Shown piece by piece: positions 16,656 to 27,051 of a stretch of 64,000 bases of DNA; position 1 is the first letter of the stretch, and each line of letters opens with the position of its first letter. The position numbers and the translations under genes are program-made. The DNA lies in assembly GCF_900460245.1 (NCBI RefSeq), contig NZ_UHIP01000002.1, positions 186,001-250,000 of the forward strand. The letters run 5' to 3'. Source of the stretch: Vibrio fluvialis. GTDB lineage: Bacteria > Pseudomonadota > Gammaproteobacteria > Enterobacterales > Vibrionaceae. The notes beneath the pieces were generated by a model. It was not told where the DNA came from and did not search any database. It saw only the letters and a list, made by a program, of their open reading frames with translations.

Positions 16656-18692
16656 ATGATTCGCTATTACAAAAATAAAACCGTGGGGTTCCAGCTACGT
16701 GCTGTCATGGCGATATGCCTGCTGATTGCGTTCAGCAGCATCGCCGCTCTGGTTTATCACAACGCGTCACGCATTCTGCTCGACGCCACACTCAAGGAAC
16801 AGCAGTCCAAAGTCGATGCGATGGCGAAAACCATCGCCGGCCAGTTTGACGCTTATCTGGAAACCGCGCAGGTTCTGGAGTCCACTTTCCAGCACGGCTA
16901 CCTCAATGGCACCTCAATGCAAAGCAGCAGCGTTGAGTTTCAGGGGCATGAGGTCAACGACATCGTGCAGAACGGCGTCAGCCTGATCAACAACAATACG
17001 GTGGTGGATAGCTTTACCCGCGACACCGGCGCCGTGGCGACGATTTTTGCTTCTGCCAATGGTGACTGGCTGCGGGTTGCCACATCACTCAAAGACCACT
17101 CCGGTAACCGGGTGATCGGCACATTGCTGGGCCGTGACCATCCGGGCTATCAAAAGCTGATGAGTGGTCAGCCTTACTACGCGCAGGTGACGCTGTTCGG
17201 TCAACGCTACATCACTTACTACGCCCCGATTAAAAACCATAACGGCGAACTGATTGCTATCTCCTTCATCGGTTTACCAGTCGAGAAAGCGGCGCAAGAC
17301 ATCTTTGACACCCTCAAAGCTGTCGCCTGGGGTAACACCGGCTATACCGTAGTGGTCGACAACAGCGAAGACCATCGTGGCCAGTACCTGCTGCATCCAA
17401 CCATGGCAAATGGTTCCAATTCCATCATCAACACCACCGACGCACAGGGAAACAAGCCGTTTTCCGCGATTTTCCAGCAAGCCAGCGGCCTGATTCTTTA
17501 CCCGAGCCAGACGCAAAACGGCATCAGCGAAAAATACATGGTGTACGCCGAGATCCCTGGATGGGACTGGAAACTATTGGGCGGTACCTATACCGCGGAA
17601 GTGACCAAAGCAAGCCGCGATTTGCTCAAGCTGATCGTGCTTATCTCGGCACTGGTTGCGGCGGCCACCTTTGCGGTCGTGACGCTGTACATCATTCGCA
17701 CCACCAAACCGCTCACGGTGTTAACCGGATACATGGAGCGTCTGAGCCAGGGTGAAGTCAGCCTCAGCGTTGCCAAAGGGGATGCGCAATCGGCCAATGA
17801 AATTGTGCGCCTGACCAACGGTGTGGCCGACATGGCAACGCAACTCCATGTGCTGGTGAGCGATATTCGAGGCACCAGCGATAAGGTGCACAGCCAGTCC
17901 GGCAGCGTGCTGAGCGATGCTCGCCACAACCTGCGCCAAGCAGATGCACAGCAACAACAAGTTGAGCAGGTGGTCACCGCGATTGAAGAGATGGCAACGT
18001 CGGCACAAGCCGTCGCGCAGCAGGTTGAAGCGATTGCCGGCAACGTACGCGAAGCGGATCTCAACACCCAAAGTGGTTTGTCTGTGGTGGAAATGGTGTG
18101 CATTGATGTCGCCCAGCTCAACGATCAGCTCGATCAATCGGCGGCGGCGATCAATCAGGTCAGCGATGACAGCGCCAGCATTCATGCGGTGACCAAAATG
18201 ATCGATGAAATTGCCGAGCAAACCAACCTGTTGGCGCTCAACGCCGCCATTGAAGCCGCGCGCGCCGGGGAACAAGGCCGAGGTTTTGCGGTCGTGGCAG
18301 ACGAAGTCCGCACTCTTGCGCACCGAACGCAAGTGTCGGTCAAAGATGTGGTTACCATCATTGATAAGCTGAAAGATTCCACCAGCAACGCGGTGTCACT
18401 GATGAAGATGAGCCAGCACAACGCCAACCAGGTATTGGACAAAGCTCAGGAAGCCGGTACCTCGCTGGAGTCTATCGCCGATCAGATTCGCGATATCGCT
18501 GGGCAGTCGGATGCGATTGCTGCGACCGCCGAGCAGCAAGCGCAAGTGTCTCAGGAAGTGGCCGCTAGCGCAGCGCAAATTAGCCAACTCAACAGCGAAA
18601 GCCGCGATACCACCGCGCAGACCTCACACAGCGCCGATGAGCTTTCTCAACTGGCGAGTCATCTCAAACAACAGGTCGATTTCTTCCATTGA
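16656..18692 (+). CDS. Methyl-accepting chemotaxis protein (Cache-type sensor)
   Basis: A 678-residue chemoreceptor. It has an N-terminal transmembrane helix (about 12-32), a periplasmic region of some 270 residues of Cache type (Cache_3/Cache_2-like, with [11 protein letters not shown] and [10 protein letters not shown]), a second helix near 310-330, HAMP, and the cytoplasmic signalling domain with [20 protein letters not shown]. The ATG at 16656 is chosen because AGAAGAG lies just before it; an earlier in-frame start at 16593 has a weak site. It stands alone with its own terminator. The ligand is unknown; Cache domains often bind small organic or amino acids. Confidence 0.92.
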   Translation: MIRYYKNKTVGFQLRAVMAICLLIAFSSIAALVYHNASRILLDATLKEQQSKVDAMAKTIAGQFDAYLETAQVLESTFQHGYLNGTSMQSSSVEFQGHEVNDIVQNGVSLINNNTVVDSFTRDTGAVATIFASANGDWLRVATSLKDHSGNRVIGTLLGRDHPGYQKLMSGQPYYAQVTLFGQRYITYYAPIKNHNGELIAISFIGLPVEKAAQDIFDTLKAVAWGNTGYTVVVDNSEDHRGQYLLHPTMANGSNSIINTTDAQGNKPFSAIFQQASGLILYPSQTQNGISEKYMVYAEIPGWDWKLLGGTYTAEVTKASRDLLKLIVLISALVAAATFAVVTLYIIRTTKPLTVLTGYMERLSQGEVSLSVAKGDAQSANEIVRLTNGVADMATQLHVLVSDIRGTSDKVHSQSGSVLSDARHNLRQADAQQQQVEQVVTAIEEMATSAQAVAQQVEAIAGNVREADLNTQSGLSVVEMVCIDVAQLNDQLDQSAAAINQVSDDSASIHAVTKMIDEIAEQTNLLALNAAIEAARAGEQGRGFAVVADEVRTLAHRTQVSVKDVVTIIDKLKDSTSNAVSLMKMSQHNANQVLDKAQEAGTSLESIADQIRDIAGQSDAIAATAEQQAQVSQEVAASAAQISQLNSESRDTTAQTSHSADELSQLASHLKQQVDFFH

Positions 18693-18702
18693 TCGCCTGA
18701 TA

Positions 18703-18728
18703 AAAGAGCCGCAATGCGGCTCTTTTTT
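18703..18728 (+). terminator. Rho-independent terminator after the chemoreceptor gene
   Basis: 8-bp stem AGAGCCGC / GCGGCTCT with an AAT loop, preceded by A and followed by six T. Confidence 0.88.
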
Positions 18729-18748
18729 ATTCCTCGGTAACGGGTCGT

Positions 18749-19222
18749 TTACACCGATACATTGCGGGCGATCATCAGCACTTCATCGGCTGAATAAAGG
18801 TTGCTGATGGTGGTTTCCACCTCTGCTCCCAGCGTCTCGCGGTAGAGCTGCTGCGCGAAGTTATCCGCGCGGGTGGTCACCAGAATGTGTTTCAGCGTTG
18901 AGCCCTGCTTGCTCAATTGCGCTTTGACCAGAGGCAGCGAAGCGGCGATCAATTCCCGTCCAATGCCCTTGCCCTGATGCTCGGGCGCAACCGCCAACTG
19001 CTCCAGTTCCAGCACGGCTTCCGGCCGGAATCCACTTTTCTGAACCCAGATGATATAACCGACAATCTCGTTGGCCTGCTGCGCGACAAAACAGAGATAA
19101 CGGGGCGCAGCATTGAAATTACACTGCAGCCACTGCTGCGAATGGCGCTGCCTGGGAAACGCGGACTGGTGAACCAAAGCAGCGGCAGGAATATCCTCTG
19201 CAAGCATAAAACGAACGGTCAT
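18749..19222 (-). CDS. GNAT-family N-acetyltransferase
   Basis: A 157-residue acetyltransferase with motif A visible as VAPEHQGKGIGRELI in the middle of the protein. The ATG at 19222 has a GGAGA site nine bases ahead and is preferred over an in-frame start ten codons upstream. The acceptor substrate is unknown. Confidence 0.82.
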   Translation of the reverse strand: MTVRFMLAEDIPAAALVHQSAFPRQRHSQQWLQCNFNAAPRYLCFVAQQANEIVGYIIWVQKSGFRPEAVLELEQLAVAPEHQGKGIGRELIAASLPLVKAQLSKQGSTLKHILVTTRADNFAQQLYRETLGAEVETTISNLYSADEVLMIARNVSV

Positions 19223-19292
19223 AACATTCTCCGAAATCAGACGCAGCGCCACTTTAGCATCTCCTTTCCTTTAATTCTGAGTGACAACCCGA

Positions 19293-20915
19293 CTAAACTT
19301 TGAAGCGACTCACCAATCGATCCAACTGCGTGCATTGCTGGTTGAGGGTTGCACACGAGGATTTGGTTTCGTGCACCATATCAACCATACGCGAAGCGTT
19401 GTCAGCCATATGCTGAATACTGCCGTTCAGTTCTGAACTGACCGTCGTTTGCTGGGTTGCAGAGGCTGCGATCTGAGTATTCATATCATTCATGTGCGCG
19501 ATGGAAGCGGAGATCTGCTGCAACGAAGCATTCGCTTGTTCCACTTCCTCCATTGCCTTTTCCCGATGCGCTGAGCTGTCTGCCATCACTTTTACCGCCT
19601 GTGACGCGCCGGATTGCAGACTTTCAATCATCTGTTGAATCTGCCCGGTGCTTTGTTGCGTGCGGCTTGCCAGGCTGCGCACTTCATCGGCTACCACCGC
19701 AAAACCTCGGCCCTGCTCGCCAGCCCGCGCGGCTTCAATCGCAGCGTTAAGTGCCAGCAGGTTCGTTTGCTCTGCAATACCGCGAATCACATCCAACACG
19801 GAGGCGATACTGAGCACTTCCTGATCCAGTTGATGAATAGTTTCTGTCGCGCACAACATCTGTTCCGACAGTTGATTAATGGAAGTCACCGTCGCACTCG
19901 CGGTTTGTTGCGCACTCGATACATCCTGATGTGCTTCGTGGCTCGACTGTGCAGCCTGGCAGGCGCTGTCGGTCACCGACTGACTGGTCGCCTGCATTTC
20001 GTGCACGGCGGCGGCGACTAAATCATTCTCCTGCTGCTGCGCCAGCGAAAACGCACTGACCTGATCCGCAGAGTGAACAATCACCTGCATTTCCCGCCGC
20101 AGTGCATTGCTCAGCTTGGTCACTTCTTGCATCGTATGGTGAATCTGAGAGACGAACTGGTTGAACGCTTTGGCAACGTGGCCCAATTCATCATTGCTCT
20201 GCTCAGGAAGGCGCTGCTTCAAATCGCCCTCGCCTGACGCGATATCCACCATCGCCTGTTCAATGTTACGAATCGGTTGCAGCACAAAGCGAAACGCAAC
20301 CGCGAAGGCGGCCATCGCGCTCAGCAGCGCACACACCAGACCGATTTCAAGGATACGCTGCGCCACCTGCTGGCTGCGCTCAAAATCTGCCTGCAACTGC
20401 GCCTTTTTGTCATCAAGCCGATTACTGATGGTTTTCAGCTGCTTACGAATGACCTTAAATTCAGAGTCGAGTTGGTTATGGATCTTTGCGTAGTACTGAT
20501 CAGCCTGATAAGGATGAGTAAACACTGGCTGATACAACTGCACCCAACGATGGGTTGCCGAAAGGAGCTGATCAAGATCGTCTTGCACCGACAACGGCAG
20601 CAACTGCTGCTCAATCAACGTCGCCACTTTGGCCATTCGGGGCGCGGCCTTGTAGGCATTGTCGTCAAATTCCGCGCTGTAGTACTCGATCGACGCTTGG
20701 TCCTGATTGAGTAACACCCCCTGCGCCGCATGCATCACCTGATAGAGATCGCGGTAGGCATCATCAAGGCTGAACGCCACAGGATACATGTGTTGATTGA
20801 GGTCCTGAGTGATTTTTCGCTGTTGTTTGGACTGGTAGATGCTTGATGCGGTCACCAAGCCAAAAGTAAAAACCATCAATAAAATAGGAATGGATAACTT
20901 GTATTTAATCTTCAT
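19293..20915 (-). CDS. Methyl-accepting chemotaxis protein (helical sensor)
   Basis: A 540-residue receptor: transmembrane helix 8-28, a periplasmic mostly helical sensor of about 155 residues resembling a four-helix-bundle type, a second helix about 185-208, HAMP, and the signalling domain with [20 protein letters not shown]. The short sensor differs from the Cache receptor encoded nearby. The C-terminus lacks an NWETF-type CheR-tethering peptide. Ligand unknown. Confidence 0.9.
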   Translation of the reverse strand: MKIKYKLSIPILLMVFTFGLVTASSIYQSKQQRKITQDLNQHMYPVAFSLDDAYRDLYQVMHAAQGVLLNQDQASIEYYSAEFDDNAYKAAPRMAKVATLIEQQLLPLSVQDDLDQLLSATHRWVQLYQPVFTHPYQADQYYAKIHNQLDSEFKVIRKQLKTISNRLDDKKAQLQADFERSQQVAQRILEIGLVCALLSAMAAFAVAFRFVLQPIRNIEQAMVDIASGEGDLKQRLPEQSNDELGHVAKAFNQFVSQIHHTMQEVTKLSNALRREMQVIVHSADQVSAFSLAQQQENDLVAAAVHEMQATSQSVTDSACQAAQSSHEAHQDVSSAQQTASATVTSINQLSEQMLCATETIHQLDQEVLSIASVLDVIRGIAEQTNLLALNAAIEAARAGEQGRGFAVVADEVRSLASRTQQSTGQIQQMIESLQSGASQAVKVMADSSAHREKAMEEVEQANASLQQISASIAHMNDMNTQIAASATQQTTVSSELNGSIQHMADNASRMVDMVHETKSSCATLNQQCTQLDRLVSRFKV

Positions 20916-21041
20916 TTCAACATCCGCAGATTCACTTCAAAATAGACGGCAACTATTGTTACCGCTGCAGTGAGTGCAAACGTTGATACGCATCGGTATT
21001 CAACCGCCAGCAAATTTTCATTTGGGTTAGTTTTGACCCAT

Positions 21042-21076
21042 AAAAAAGCCCCGGAACAGTCCGGGGCTTTTTATAT
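21042..21076. terminator. Terminator after the DAACS symporter gene
   Basis: 9-bp stem AGCCCCGGA / TCCGGGGCT with an ACAG loop, flanked by six A and by T residues. It can act in both directions and lies just beyond the symporter stop (21084). Confidence 0.88.
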
Positions 21077-21083
21077 ACTTTAG

Positions 21084-22331
21084 TTAGCTTTGGTAAGTTT
21101 GTTCGTCCAACTCACCTTCGCTTTTCGCAACCAGAACGGCCACCATCATGTCACCACAGATGTTGATAGTGGTGCGTGCCATATCCAGAATACGGTCGAT
21201 ACCAGCGACAATCGCCAGACCCTCAATGGGCAGACCCACGGTGCTCAGCACCAGTGACAACATGATCAAACCCGCACCCGGAACACCGGCAGTACCGATC
21301 GATGCCAGTGTCGCGGTCAGGATAATCGTGATGTAGTCCGACGTTTGCAGATCAACACCGAACGCCTGAGCGATAAACAGTGCACACACGCCCTGATAAA
21401 GCGCGGTGCCGTCCATGTTGATGGTCGCACCCAGAGGCAGAACAAAGCTCGACACCCCTTCCGATACGCCCAGCTCTTCACGTGACGCTTTAATTGTCGC
21501 AGGCAGAGTGCCTGAGCTGCTTGATGTGGTAAACGCAACCGCCGCAGGGTTTGAAATGCCGCGCAGGTATTGGATTGGGTTCAAACGGCCCAGCAGCGTC
21601 AACAGACCGCTGTAGAAAATACCGATGTGGATCAGCGCGCCGATATATACCGCAGCAATCACTTTGATCAGCGGCATCAGCACGTCGAGGCCATACGTAC
21701 CCGCAACCCACGCCATCAGACCAAAGATGCCGTAAGGTGCCAGCTTCATCACGATTTCAGTCAGCTTGTACATGGCTTCGGCCAGGCTTTCAAACACCTT
21801 CACCGCAGGTTCGCCTTTCTCGCCAACCAGCACCAGAGATACCCCCAGGCCAATCGCAAACACGATGATTTGCAGAATGTTACCCGCCGCCAGAGCGTTC
21901 ACCGGGTTTTGCGGGATCATCGCCAATAGCGTTTGGACCAGCGGCGGCGCAGCTTTACCTGCTTCATCCAGATCTTTCGCTACCATATTCAGGCCGGCAC
22001 CCGGCTGAAGCAGAGCTGACAGCGCCAGGCCAATGGCAATCGCCACCGCGGTGGTGCCAAGATAAAGGATAATCGCTTTGGCACCGATACGGCCCATCTT
22101 GCGGGTATCTTTCATCGATGTGATACCGACGATCAATGAACAGAAAACCAGCGGTACGATCAGCATTTTGATCGCATTAATAAACAGTGTGCCGATGGGT
22201 TTAAGCAGCGCAGCACTTGGGCCCATCAGAGCGCCCACCACGATACCCGCGACCATACCAACCAGAATTTTCTTCCATAACGCCATACCTGACCAAAATC
22301 CCCGACGGGGCAATTGTGCTTGAGTGTCCAT
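21084..22331 (-). CDS. Dicarboxylate/amino acid:cation symporter (DAACS family)
   Basis: A 415-residue glutamate/dicarboxylate transporter of the GltP/GltT/DctA family. The Ser-rich re-entrant loop motif TSSSSGTLP and the NMDGTALY motif in helix 7 are intact, as is the downstream TAGVPGAG segment. It cotransports Glu/Asp or C4-dicarboxylates with Na+ or H+. GGGAAGAA precedes the ATG at 22331; an earlier in-frame start 17 codons upstream is less likely. Substrate specificity cannot be fixed by eye. It is a single-gene unit with a long upstream region. Confidence 0.92.
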   Translation of the reverse strand: MDTQAQLPRRGFWSGMALWKKILVGMVAGIVVGALMGPSAALLKPIGTLFINAIKMLIVPLVFCSLIVGITSMKDTRKMGRIGAKAIILYLGTTAVAIAIGLALSALLQPGAGLNMVAKDLDEAGKAAPPLVQTLLAMIPQNPVNALAAGNILQIIVFAIGLGVSLVLVGEKGEPAVKVFESLAEAMYKLTEIVMKLAPYGIFGLMAWVAGTYGLDVLMPLIKVIAAVYIGALIHIGIFYSGLLTLLGRLNPIQYLRGISNPAAVAFTTSSSSGTLPATIKASREELGVSEGVSSFVLPLGATINMDGTALYQGVCALFIAQAFGVDLQTSDYITIILTATLASIGTAGVPGAGLIMLSLVLSTVGLPIEGLAIVAGIDRILDMARTTINICGDMMVAVLVAKSEGELDEQTYQS

Positions 22332-22749
22332 TTCTTCCCTTGTGAGTTGTAGATTGCTAGTGAAAACGACCAAAAAAAACAAAGCGCCGATTACACAATA
22401 AAAGTGCTCTTCGGTAAACAGTCACAAAAGACCAGTTTTCACTCAATTTGTAGAATAAACAGACAATTGAACAATCCGAATTATCAATTGAAAGCACAAA
22501 CGACATCATTCACACGGTGAAAAACATTCATTTTTGACATAAATATCAAACGTTTAATTAAACATTCAGATGGAAATAACTGTCAGATCGGTCACAAAAT
22601 CAAGGAGTTTGAGCCGGGGTAAAAAAAGTCAATTTGACAGGTCAGACTTGTCAAAATCTGACCAATTAAGGAAAGGTGAAATGAATGTGAAGAGGTAAAT
22701 CAGGCATCGCTGGCTCCACGCGGGCAAGCCAGCGAGCGAAACGACCGAG
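22332..22749. other. Long noncoding region upstream of the symporter gene
   Basis: An AT-rich gap between the divided symporter start and the ridA stop, with no credible gene on either strand. It holds an inverted repeat GGTCAGA / TCTGACC at 22640-22663, with TTGACAGG and CTTGTCAA interleaved. This may be an operator, but it lies some 310 bases from the symporter start. Confidence 0.5.
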
Positions 22750-23127
22750 CTAAGCTTGCAAAGCGATGATCGCTTCCATTTCCAGCAGCAAATCCGAATG
22801 GATTAGGCTGGAGATTTCCACCAGCGAACAGGCGGGCAGATGTCCATCGTAAAAGGCAAACAGTTGCTCTCTGACCGCCGACAGTTGAGCAATATCTTTG
22901 AGAAATATCGTCACTTTCACGATATCGCCCTTAGAACGTTTTTCTTGTTTGAGGACACCTTCAATCTGTGCCAGAACCTCGGCACATTGTTCTTGAAAAC
23001 CACCAGCCTGAGCTTTGGTAGCAAGCGCCGTTAATCCGGAAAGATACAAAGTTTCGTTGTGTTTGGTAGCATGCACGTAAGGCCCCACCGCTTCGGGTAA
23101 AGTATCGTAATTCACTCTTTGTACCAT
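22750..23127 (-). CDS. ridA: RidA-family protein (reactive imine deaminase)
   Basis: A 125-residue member of the RidA/YjgF/UK114 family, which hydrolyses reactive enamine/imine intermediates such as 2-aminoacrylate. The family's YLSGLTAL strand and the C-terminal SLVEISSLIHSDLLLEMEAIA segment are visible, but the canonical catalytic Arg of RidA (in the CxRxxV segment) is replaced here by ISSLIHSDLL. It may therefore belong to one of the Rid subgroups of unclear activity. AAGGAGA precedes the start. It stands alone. Confidence 0.78.
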   Translation of the reverse strand: MVQRVNYDTLPEAVGPYVHATKHNETLYLSGLTALATKAQAGGFQEQCAEVLAQIEGVLKQEKRSKGDIVKVTIFLKDIAQLSAVREQLFAFYDGHLPACSLVEISSLIHSDLLLEMEAIIALQA

Positions 23128-23327
23128 GTGGTTCTCCTTAACTGATGTACTGAGTCAGCTCGACGTGTGGCGCTCAAGGCGAAAGATGCGACTCTTTCAC
23201 GCCGTAGCCGTCGACCGATTCACCTTACCAGAAAAACAGCGACGAGTAGCGGGGGTAGAATCAGATTTTCTACCACATTTCTCTTTTCCATCATTCACTT
23301 AGTCCGTAACGCAAAGATGAACCCGAC

Positions 23328-24986
23328 TCAGAACTTCCAGCGCAAACTGAGGTTAAACACATCCCGCGTAAAGCGATGGTGTTCGATCAGCGGTTTAGCA
23401 TAGTCAAACGAGAGATGAACGTTGCGGCTGTAGCCAGCCTCAAACCCGATCGCAGCGGACGCCAGTTCGGAATAAGGCAGTGTCAGCCGCTCCTGCTCGG
23501 CGTTGGCGTAGTCCACTAAGATAAACGGGTTGAGATAATACTTTTTGCGGCTGTTTCGCTGCATGAATTTCAACTCAGCCCCATATCCGCGATCGCCTTC
23601 CAGCGTTCCTTCGGGATAACCTCGGGCAAAATTCACCCCACCGTAGCTAACCCGCTGAGAAGGCACGATGCTTTCGCTGGCATATACGCCATTACCTCTC
23701 AGTGACACAAGATAGCGACTGGTTAGTTGATAAGAAGAGAGCACATTCATCTCGTAAAAACGAAAGCCGTCATCGTACAACTGGCTGTTGCCCAAATCGC
23801 TGGTGTAATCGAACGCGCTGGGCACACTTTGGTTCACGCCCACACCGACCGAGAAACTAAAATTTTCCTGCGTGTGCTGCGAAGTGACATACAGCGAAGC
23901 AATAAGGTATCGAATGGAATCATCAAGTTGCCCGAGATAGGTATCGTTGTATGAAAGATGATATTCCCGGTCTTCTGACTCATACAGCAATCCTACTTTC
24001 GCCGTCAGACGCTGGTTTTTATTGAGGATAAATGGATAAGACAAGTCGTAGTTGGCCGATTGGCGCTCAATTTTGTTATCGATAGAGACTTGGTTGCCGT
24101 TGATCGGCAACTCGCTCTCTTCGCTGTCCTGATAGTAAGTCAGATTGAGCGCGCTGCTTAACCCATCACTGCCTAATGCGTGGGTGAAGTTTGCCGAGTA
24201 GAACTGCTGGTCGTGATTGTCGATCGGAACCAGCGCATTCATCGTCAGGCTTTGCAGATAAGAGCGGTTAGCGTTCAGCCTCAAGCCGACCGACATGCTC
24301 TTATCGGAATCTTTTTGCATGGCGTAGCCGACAAAGGGTTCAATCATCTCTCGGTTTTTCTGTTCAATGCGAAATGACGTTGCTCCGGACAGCGTTTTAG
24401 GCCTTGGCAGTGACAACGTAAACTGATACCCGGGAATGTCGTTAATCAGAGCAATCGCACGTTCCAGCGTTTCCTGACGCGCGGGCTTCTCTTGCAGGAC
24501 GTCAGCCAGAATATCGTCGATCCTCTCTTTAACATGCGGGTCGTCAACAACGATTTCGCTGCGAATGATATAGCCCTCCACTACGGTAATGGTGAGCTTG
24601 CTGTCAGCGAACCCGTTACGGCCGACGGTGGCAAAAGCCAAGGGAAATCCGTTGTCGTGAAAACGGGCGGACACTTTATCAATCGCAATTTGTACCAGAT
24701 CTTTTTGGTATGGCTGCCCAATCAGAAAGTTGACGTCCTGCGCAATGAGCTGCAAATCCAGTGAGGTGCCACCGACAAAGTGAATGCCTTTGATAGTGCT
24801 GTCACCTTGCGACTCAACCTGGCCGACTATTTTCTCGACCAGGGAGAGTTCAGTAATGGGTTGGTTTGTGTCCGGCTCCTGTTGAACAGGTGGTTTAACA
24901 AGCAGTGGAGGCTCAATCGCCCAGGAGGATGCAGAAGCAAACATCAAGCTGATGCCTGCAAAATAAAGCGGCTTCTTTTTGACCAT
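23328..24986 (-). CDS. ShlB/FhaC-type outer-membrane secretion protein (TpsB)
   Basis: A 552-residue Omp85-superfamily transporter with a signal peptide (about residues 1-23), POTRA domains (about 60-190, with IKGIHFVGGTSLD and VVEGYI), and a C-terminal 16-strand barrel that ends in a terminal Phe. The conserved loop-6 motif appears as FARGYPEG in place of the usual VRGY. Such proteins export a TpsA partner. The only candidate partner is the lipoprotein gene 54 bases upstream on the same strand. AGGAG supports the start. Confidence 0.87.
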   Translation of the reverse strand: MVKKKPLYFAGISLMFASASSWAIEPPLLVKPPVQQEPDTNQPITELSLVEKIVGQVESQGDSTIKGIHFVGGTSLDLQLIAQDVNFLIGQPYQKDLVQIAIDKVSARFHDNGFPLAFATVGRNGFADSKLTITVVEGYIIRSEIVVDDPHVKERIDDILADVLQEKPARQETLERAIALINDIPGYQFTLSLPRPKTLSGATSFRIEQKNREMIEPFVGYAMQKDSDKSMSVGLRLNANRSYLQSLTMNALVPIDNHDQQFYSANFTHALGSDGLSSALNLTYYQDSEESELPINGNQVSIDNKIERQSANYDLSYPFILNKNQRLTAKVGLLYESEDREYHLSYNDTYLGQLDDSIRYLIASLYVTSQHTQENFSFSVGVGVNQSVPSAFDYTSDLGNSQLYDDGFRFYEMNVLSSYQLTSRYLVSLRGNGVYASESIVPSQRVSYGGVNFARGYPEGTLEGDRGYGAELKFMQRNSRKKYYLNPFILVDYANAEQERLTLPYSELASAAIGFEAGYSRNVHLSFDYAKPLIEHHRFTRDVFNLSLRWKF

Positions 24987-25040
24987 TGATTACTCCTGCG
25001 GGGCCCTGGCATCAGACCCCGCGAATCTAAGCAGACAACA

Positions 25041-26333
25041 TCAGTTACCCAGTAATGGTGATAACACCTGAGTATTAAGGTAATTCAGTAAGTTAGTTTT
25101 TTCGCTTGAATCCGATGCCACGACACTGCTGTCGGTAAACACATCGTCGGATATTTTGGTCAGAGAGAGCGTATTGACCGTTGAGCCCGTCAGCGAGCCC
25201 ACAATGGTGGTCAGGCTTTGTGCCGAACTGGTCAGCAGGCTTTTCAGCGGCGTTGAAGAAGTACTGACGCTATCCAGATTCAGCAGCGATTGATTGAGAT
25301 CGAGTGAACCAATCAACCCCGCATCCAAACTCAGCACGTCACCCAGTCTTTGCGTCACCAAGGTCAGATTGCCTTGCACGTCGGTATACAACCCGCCGCC
25401 ACTGCCCAAATCGAGATCATTCAGGTCATTCAACTGGCTGGTACTGAGTTTGTCTGACAGCTGATCTTTCACCGCAGCCAACGTGGTATCGTCGCGGTTC
25501 AGTTCGTTGAAGAGCAGCGCCGTCACACCGTGTTCGCCGACGAATACCGTCCCCAGGTTTTCAACCGTGCCATTGGCATTCATCAGCAGCGCCGTGGTTC
25601 CCTGCTTGAGGCTGGTAGAAGAGAGATAAACCAAGCTTGGCAAGGCACTCTTCAAATCCTGAGGTTTATCGACGATCACCAGCGCATGACCTTTCAGATC
25701 AATCATGTCGCCAACCTGAACCAGTATCGGAGCCGTCATCACCGAAACCCCTTCAGTCAGGCCGTACAACCCGCCCTGTTCTGAGGTGTGATACTCAAGC
25801 CACTGGCCGACATTTTCGACCGTGCCCCCCAAATCAGAAACCGTCTCTCCGGTATAAGTCAGTAAACCTGTTTTGTTGTTGAGCTGAACAAACACAGGGA
25901 GCGCGTCTAGCTGAGCGATCGCATCCCCCGTTGAGACGACCGTTGTACCCAGTTGCGTGGTCGCTTTCGTCGCACCTTGCAAGGTCGTTGAGACGTAAGA
26001 GTTGCCCACCTCTAACGATGAGGTGCCAAGCGGTAAACCATCACCAAGTGCACTGACAACTTCGCCCAGATTAACCAACACATCTCCGGATCCGGTCGTG
26101 ATCGTGTCCAAAGTATCGGTCAGTTGACTCTGTGAAATCACTCCCCCCGATTCAGACACAAGATTTTTGTCCGATTGACTGCTGGTATTAGCGGTGTCCG
26201 TTGTCACGTCTTTACTTGTCACATCCTGAGAACTTCCGGAATTATTGGAAGCCACGGAACCGTTGCCACTGCAAGCGGCTACCGCTAATGCGGCCAGTGC
26301 GGTGACAATCGCAGTTCGATACACATTGACCAT
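25041..26333 (-). CDS. Outer-membrane lipoprotein, probable cargo/partner of the TpsB protein
   Basis: A 430-residue lipoprotein: signal helix and lipobox Val-Ala-Ala-Cys with Cys21 and Ser at +2, predicting outer-membrane sorting. After a Ser/Thr/Asp-rich linker the protein is almost free of aromatic residues and Cys and is rich in Leu, Ser, Thr, Val, Gly and Asp in loosely periodic segments (LGEVVSALGDGL, LDSVSTS), suggesting an extended repetitive fold. No TPS haemagglutinin domain and no real Gly-X-Y collagen repeat is seen. AGGAGAG precedes the start. It is first in an operon with the TpsB gene and divergent from the Tad operon. Function unknown; an adhesin is inferred. Confidence 0.7.
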   Translation of the reverse strand: MVNVYRTAIVTALAALAVAACSGNGSVASNNSGSSQDVTSKDVTTDTANTSSQSDKNLVSESGGVISQSQLTDTLDTITTGSGDVLVNLGEVVSALGDGLPLGTSSLEVGNSYVSTTLQGATKATTQLGTTVVSTGDAIAQLDALPVFVQLNNKTGLLTYTGETVSDLGGTVENVGQWLEYHTSEQGGLYGLTEGVSVMTAPILVQVGDMIDLKGHALVIVDKPQDLKSALPSLVYLSSTSLKQGTTALLMNANGTVENLGTVFVGEHGVTALLFNELNRDDTTLAAVKDQLSDKLSTSQLNDLNDLDLGSGGGLYTDVQGNLTLVTQRLGDVLSLDAGLIGSLDLNQSLLNLDSVSTSSTPLKSLLTSSAQSLTTIVGSLTGSTVNTLSLTKISDDVFTDSSVVASDSSEKTNLLNYLNTQVLSPLLGN

Positions 26334-27051
26334 CGTATCTCTCCTTTATCAGATACTTCCTAGGCGATTCGCTTAGGTTGATGCGCTAAAGCGAGGTAAA
26401 CGCGCTTCAGCGGCTAACGTATTGTTGAGCATTGCTCAAACCCGATTGGGAAAATAAAATGGCTTAAAAATAAGTCGATAACATCAATATCGTCCCCAAT
26501 TTTTCTATTCATAAATTAAGGACAACCGCCATTAAACAGGAGAAATATTGGAGGACTTTTCGATGCTTAAGTAATACAACATCGGGGAAAGTAGAGATAA
26601 ACAGAAAAAATCAACGCCAACCAATATCAAATATTTTCTTATTATCATCGGCCATACTTAGCAAAGATTGCCATCAAGGCACGATATTCTGTATAGAATA
26701 TCGTTAAGGGTTAAATAAAAATCCAGAAAAAGATCACTCCTGAAAAATAATGAAAATCAACATAATTCAAACACTAATTTTGTGGTTATACATCTAAGTC
26801 ATTAATTATTTTGAAAATTAATCATTCATCAATTGATAAATAAGAAAACAACAGGTTGATTTTTTTTGAAATGCCACTAGTTTCATTCTTATTTTATGAC
26901 ATTAGTCACATAAAAAAGTCTGCTTTTCTTGCCGGCACACCTAGTCTTAAGTTTGAACGAAGGCCACAAAATTGTCTCATTTCGTGGATCTTCAGCCAGT
27001 GTTTGGATAAGCACTGGCAGAATAAAAAGCGTTGTGCTAGGGGGATTTAAC
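26334..27051. promoter_or_regulatory. 718-base divergent control region between the lipoprotein/TpsB and Tad operons
   Basis: AT-rich sequence without a credible gene. At 26895-26910 TATGA-N6-TCACA is one base off the CRP half-site pair and sits about 140 bases before flp. The size and composition suggest that several regulators, or an H-NS-type silencer, act here; this is inference. An open frame running into flp from 26929 lacks a ribosome site and is not taken as coding. Confidence 0.45.

Noticed and set aside
25041..26333. Collagen-like protein
   Set aside because: No run of Gly-X-Y triplets is present; the repetitive nature is Leu/Ser/Asp based.
26929..27051. In-frame upstream extension of flp
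   Set aside because: No ribosome site at the earlier start, and the added residues are not found in Flp prepilins; the ATG at 27052 with GGGGGA gives a normal leader.
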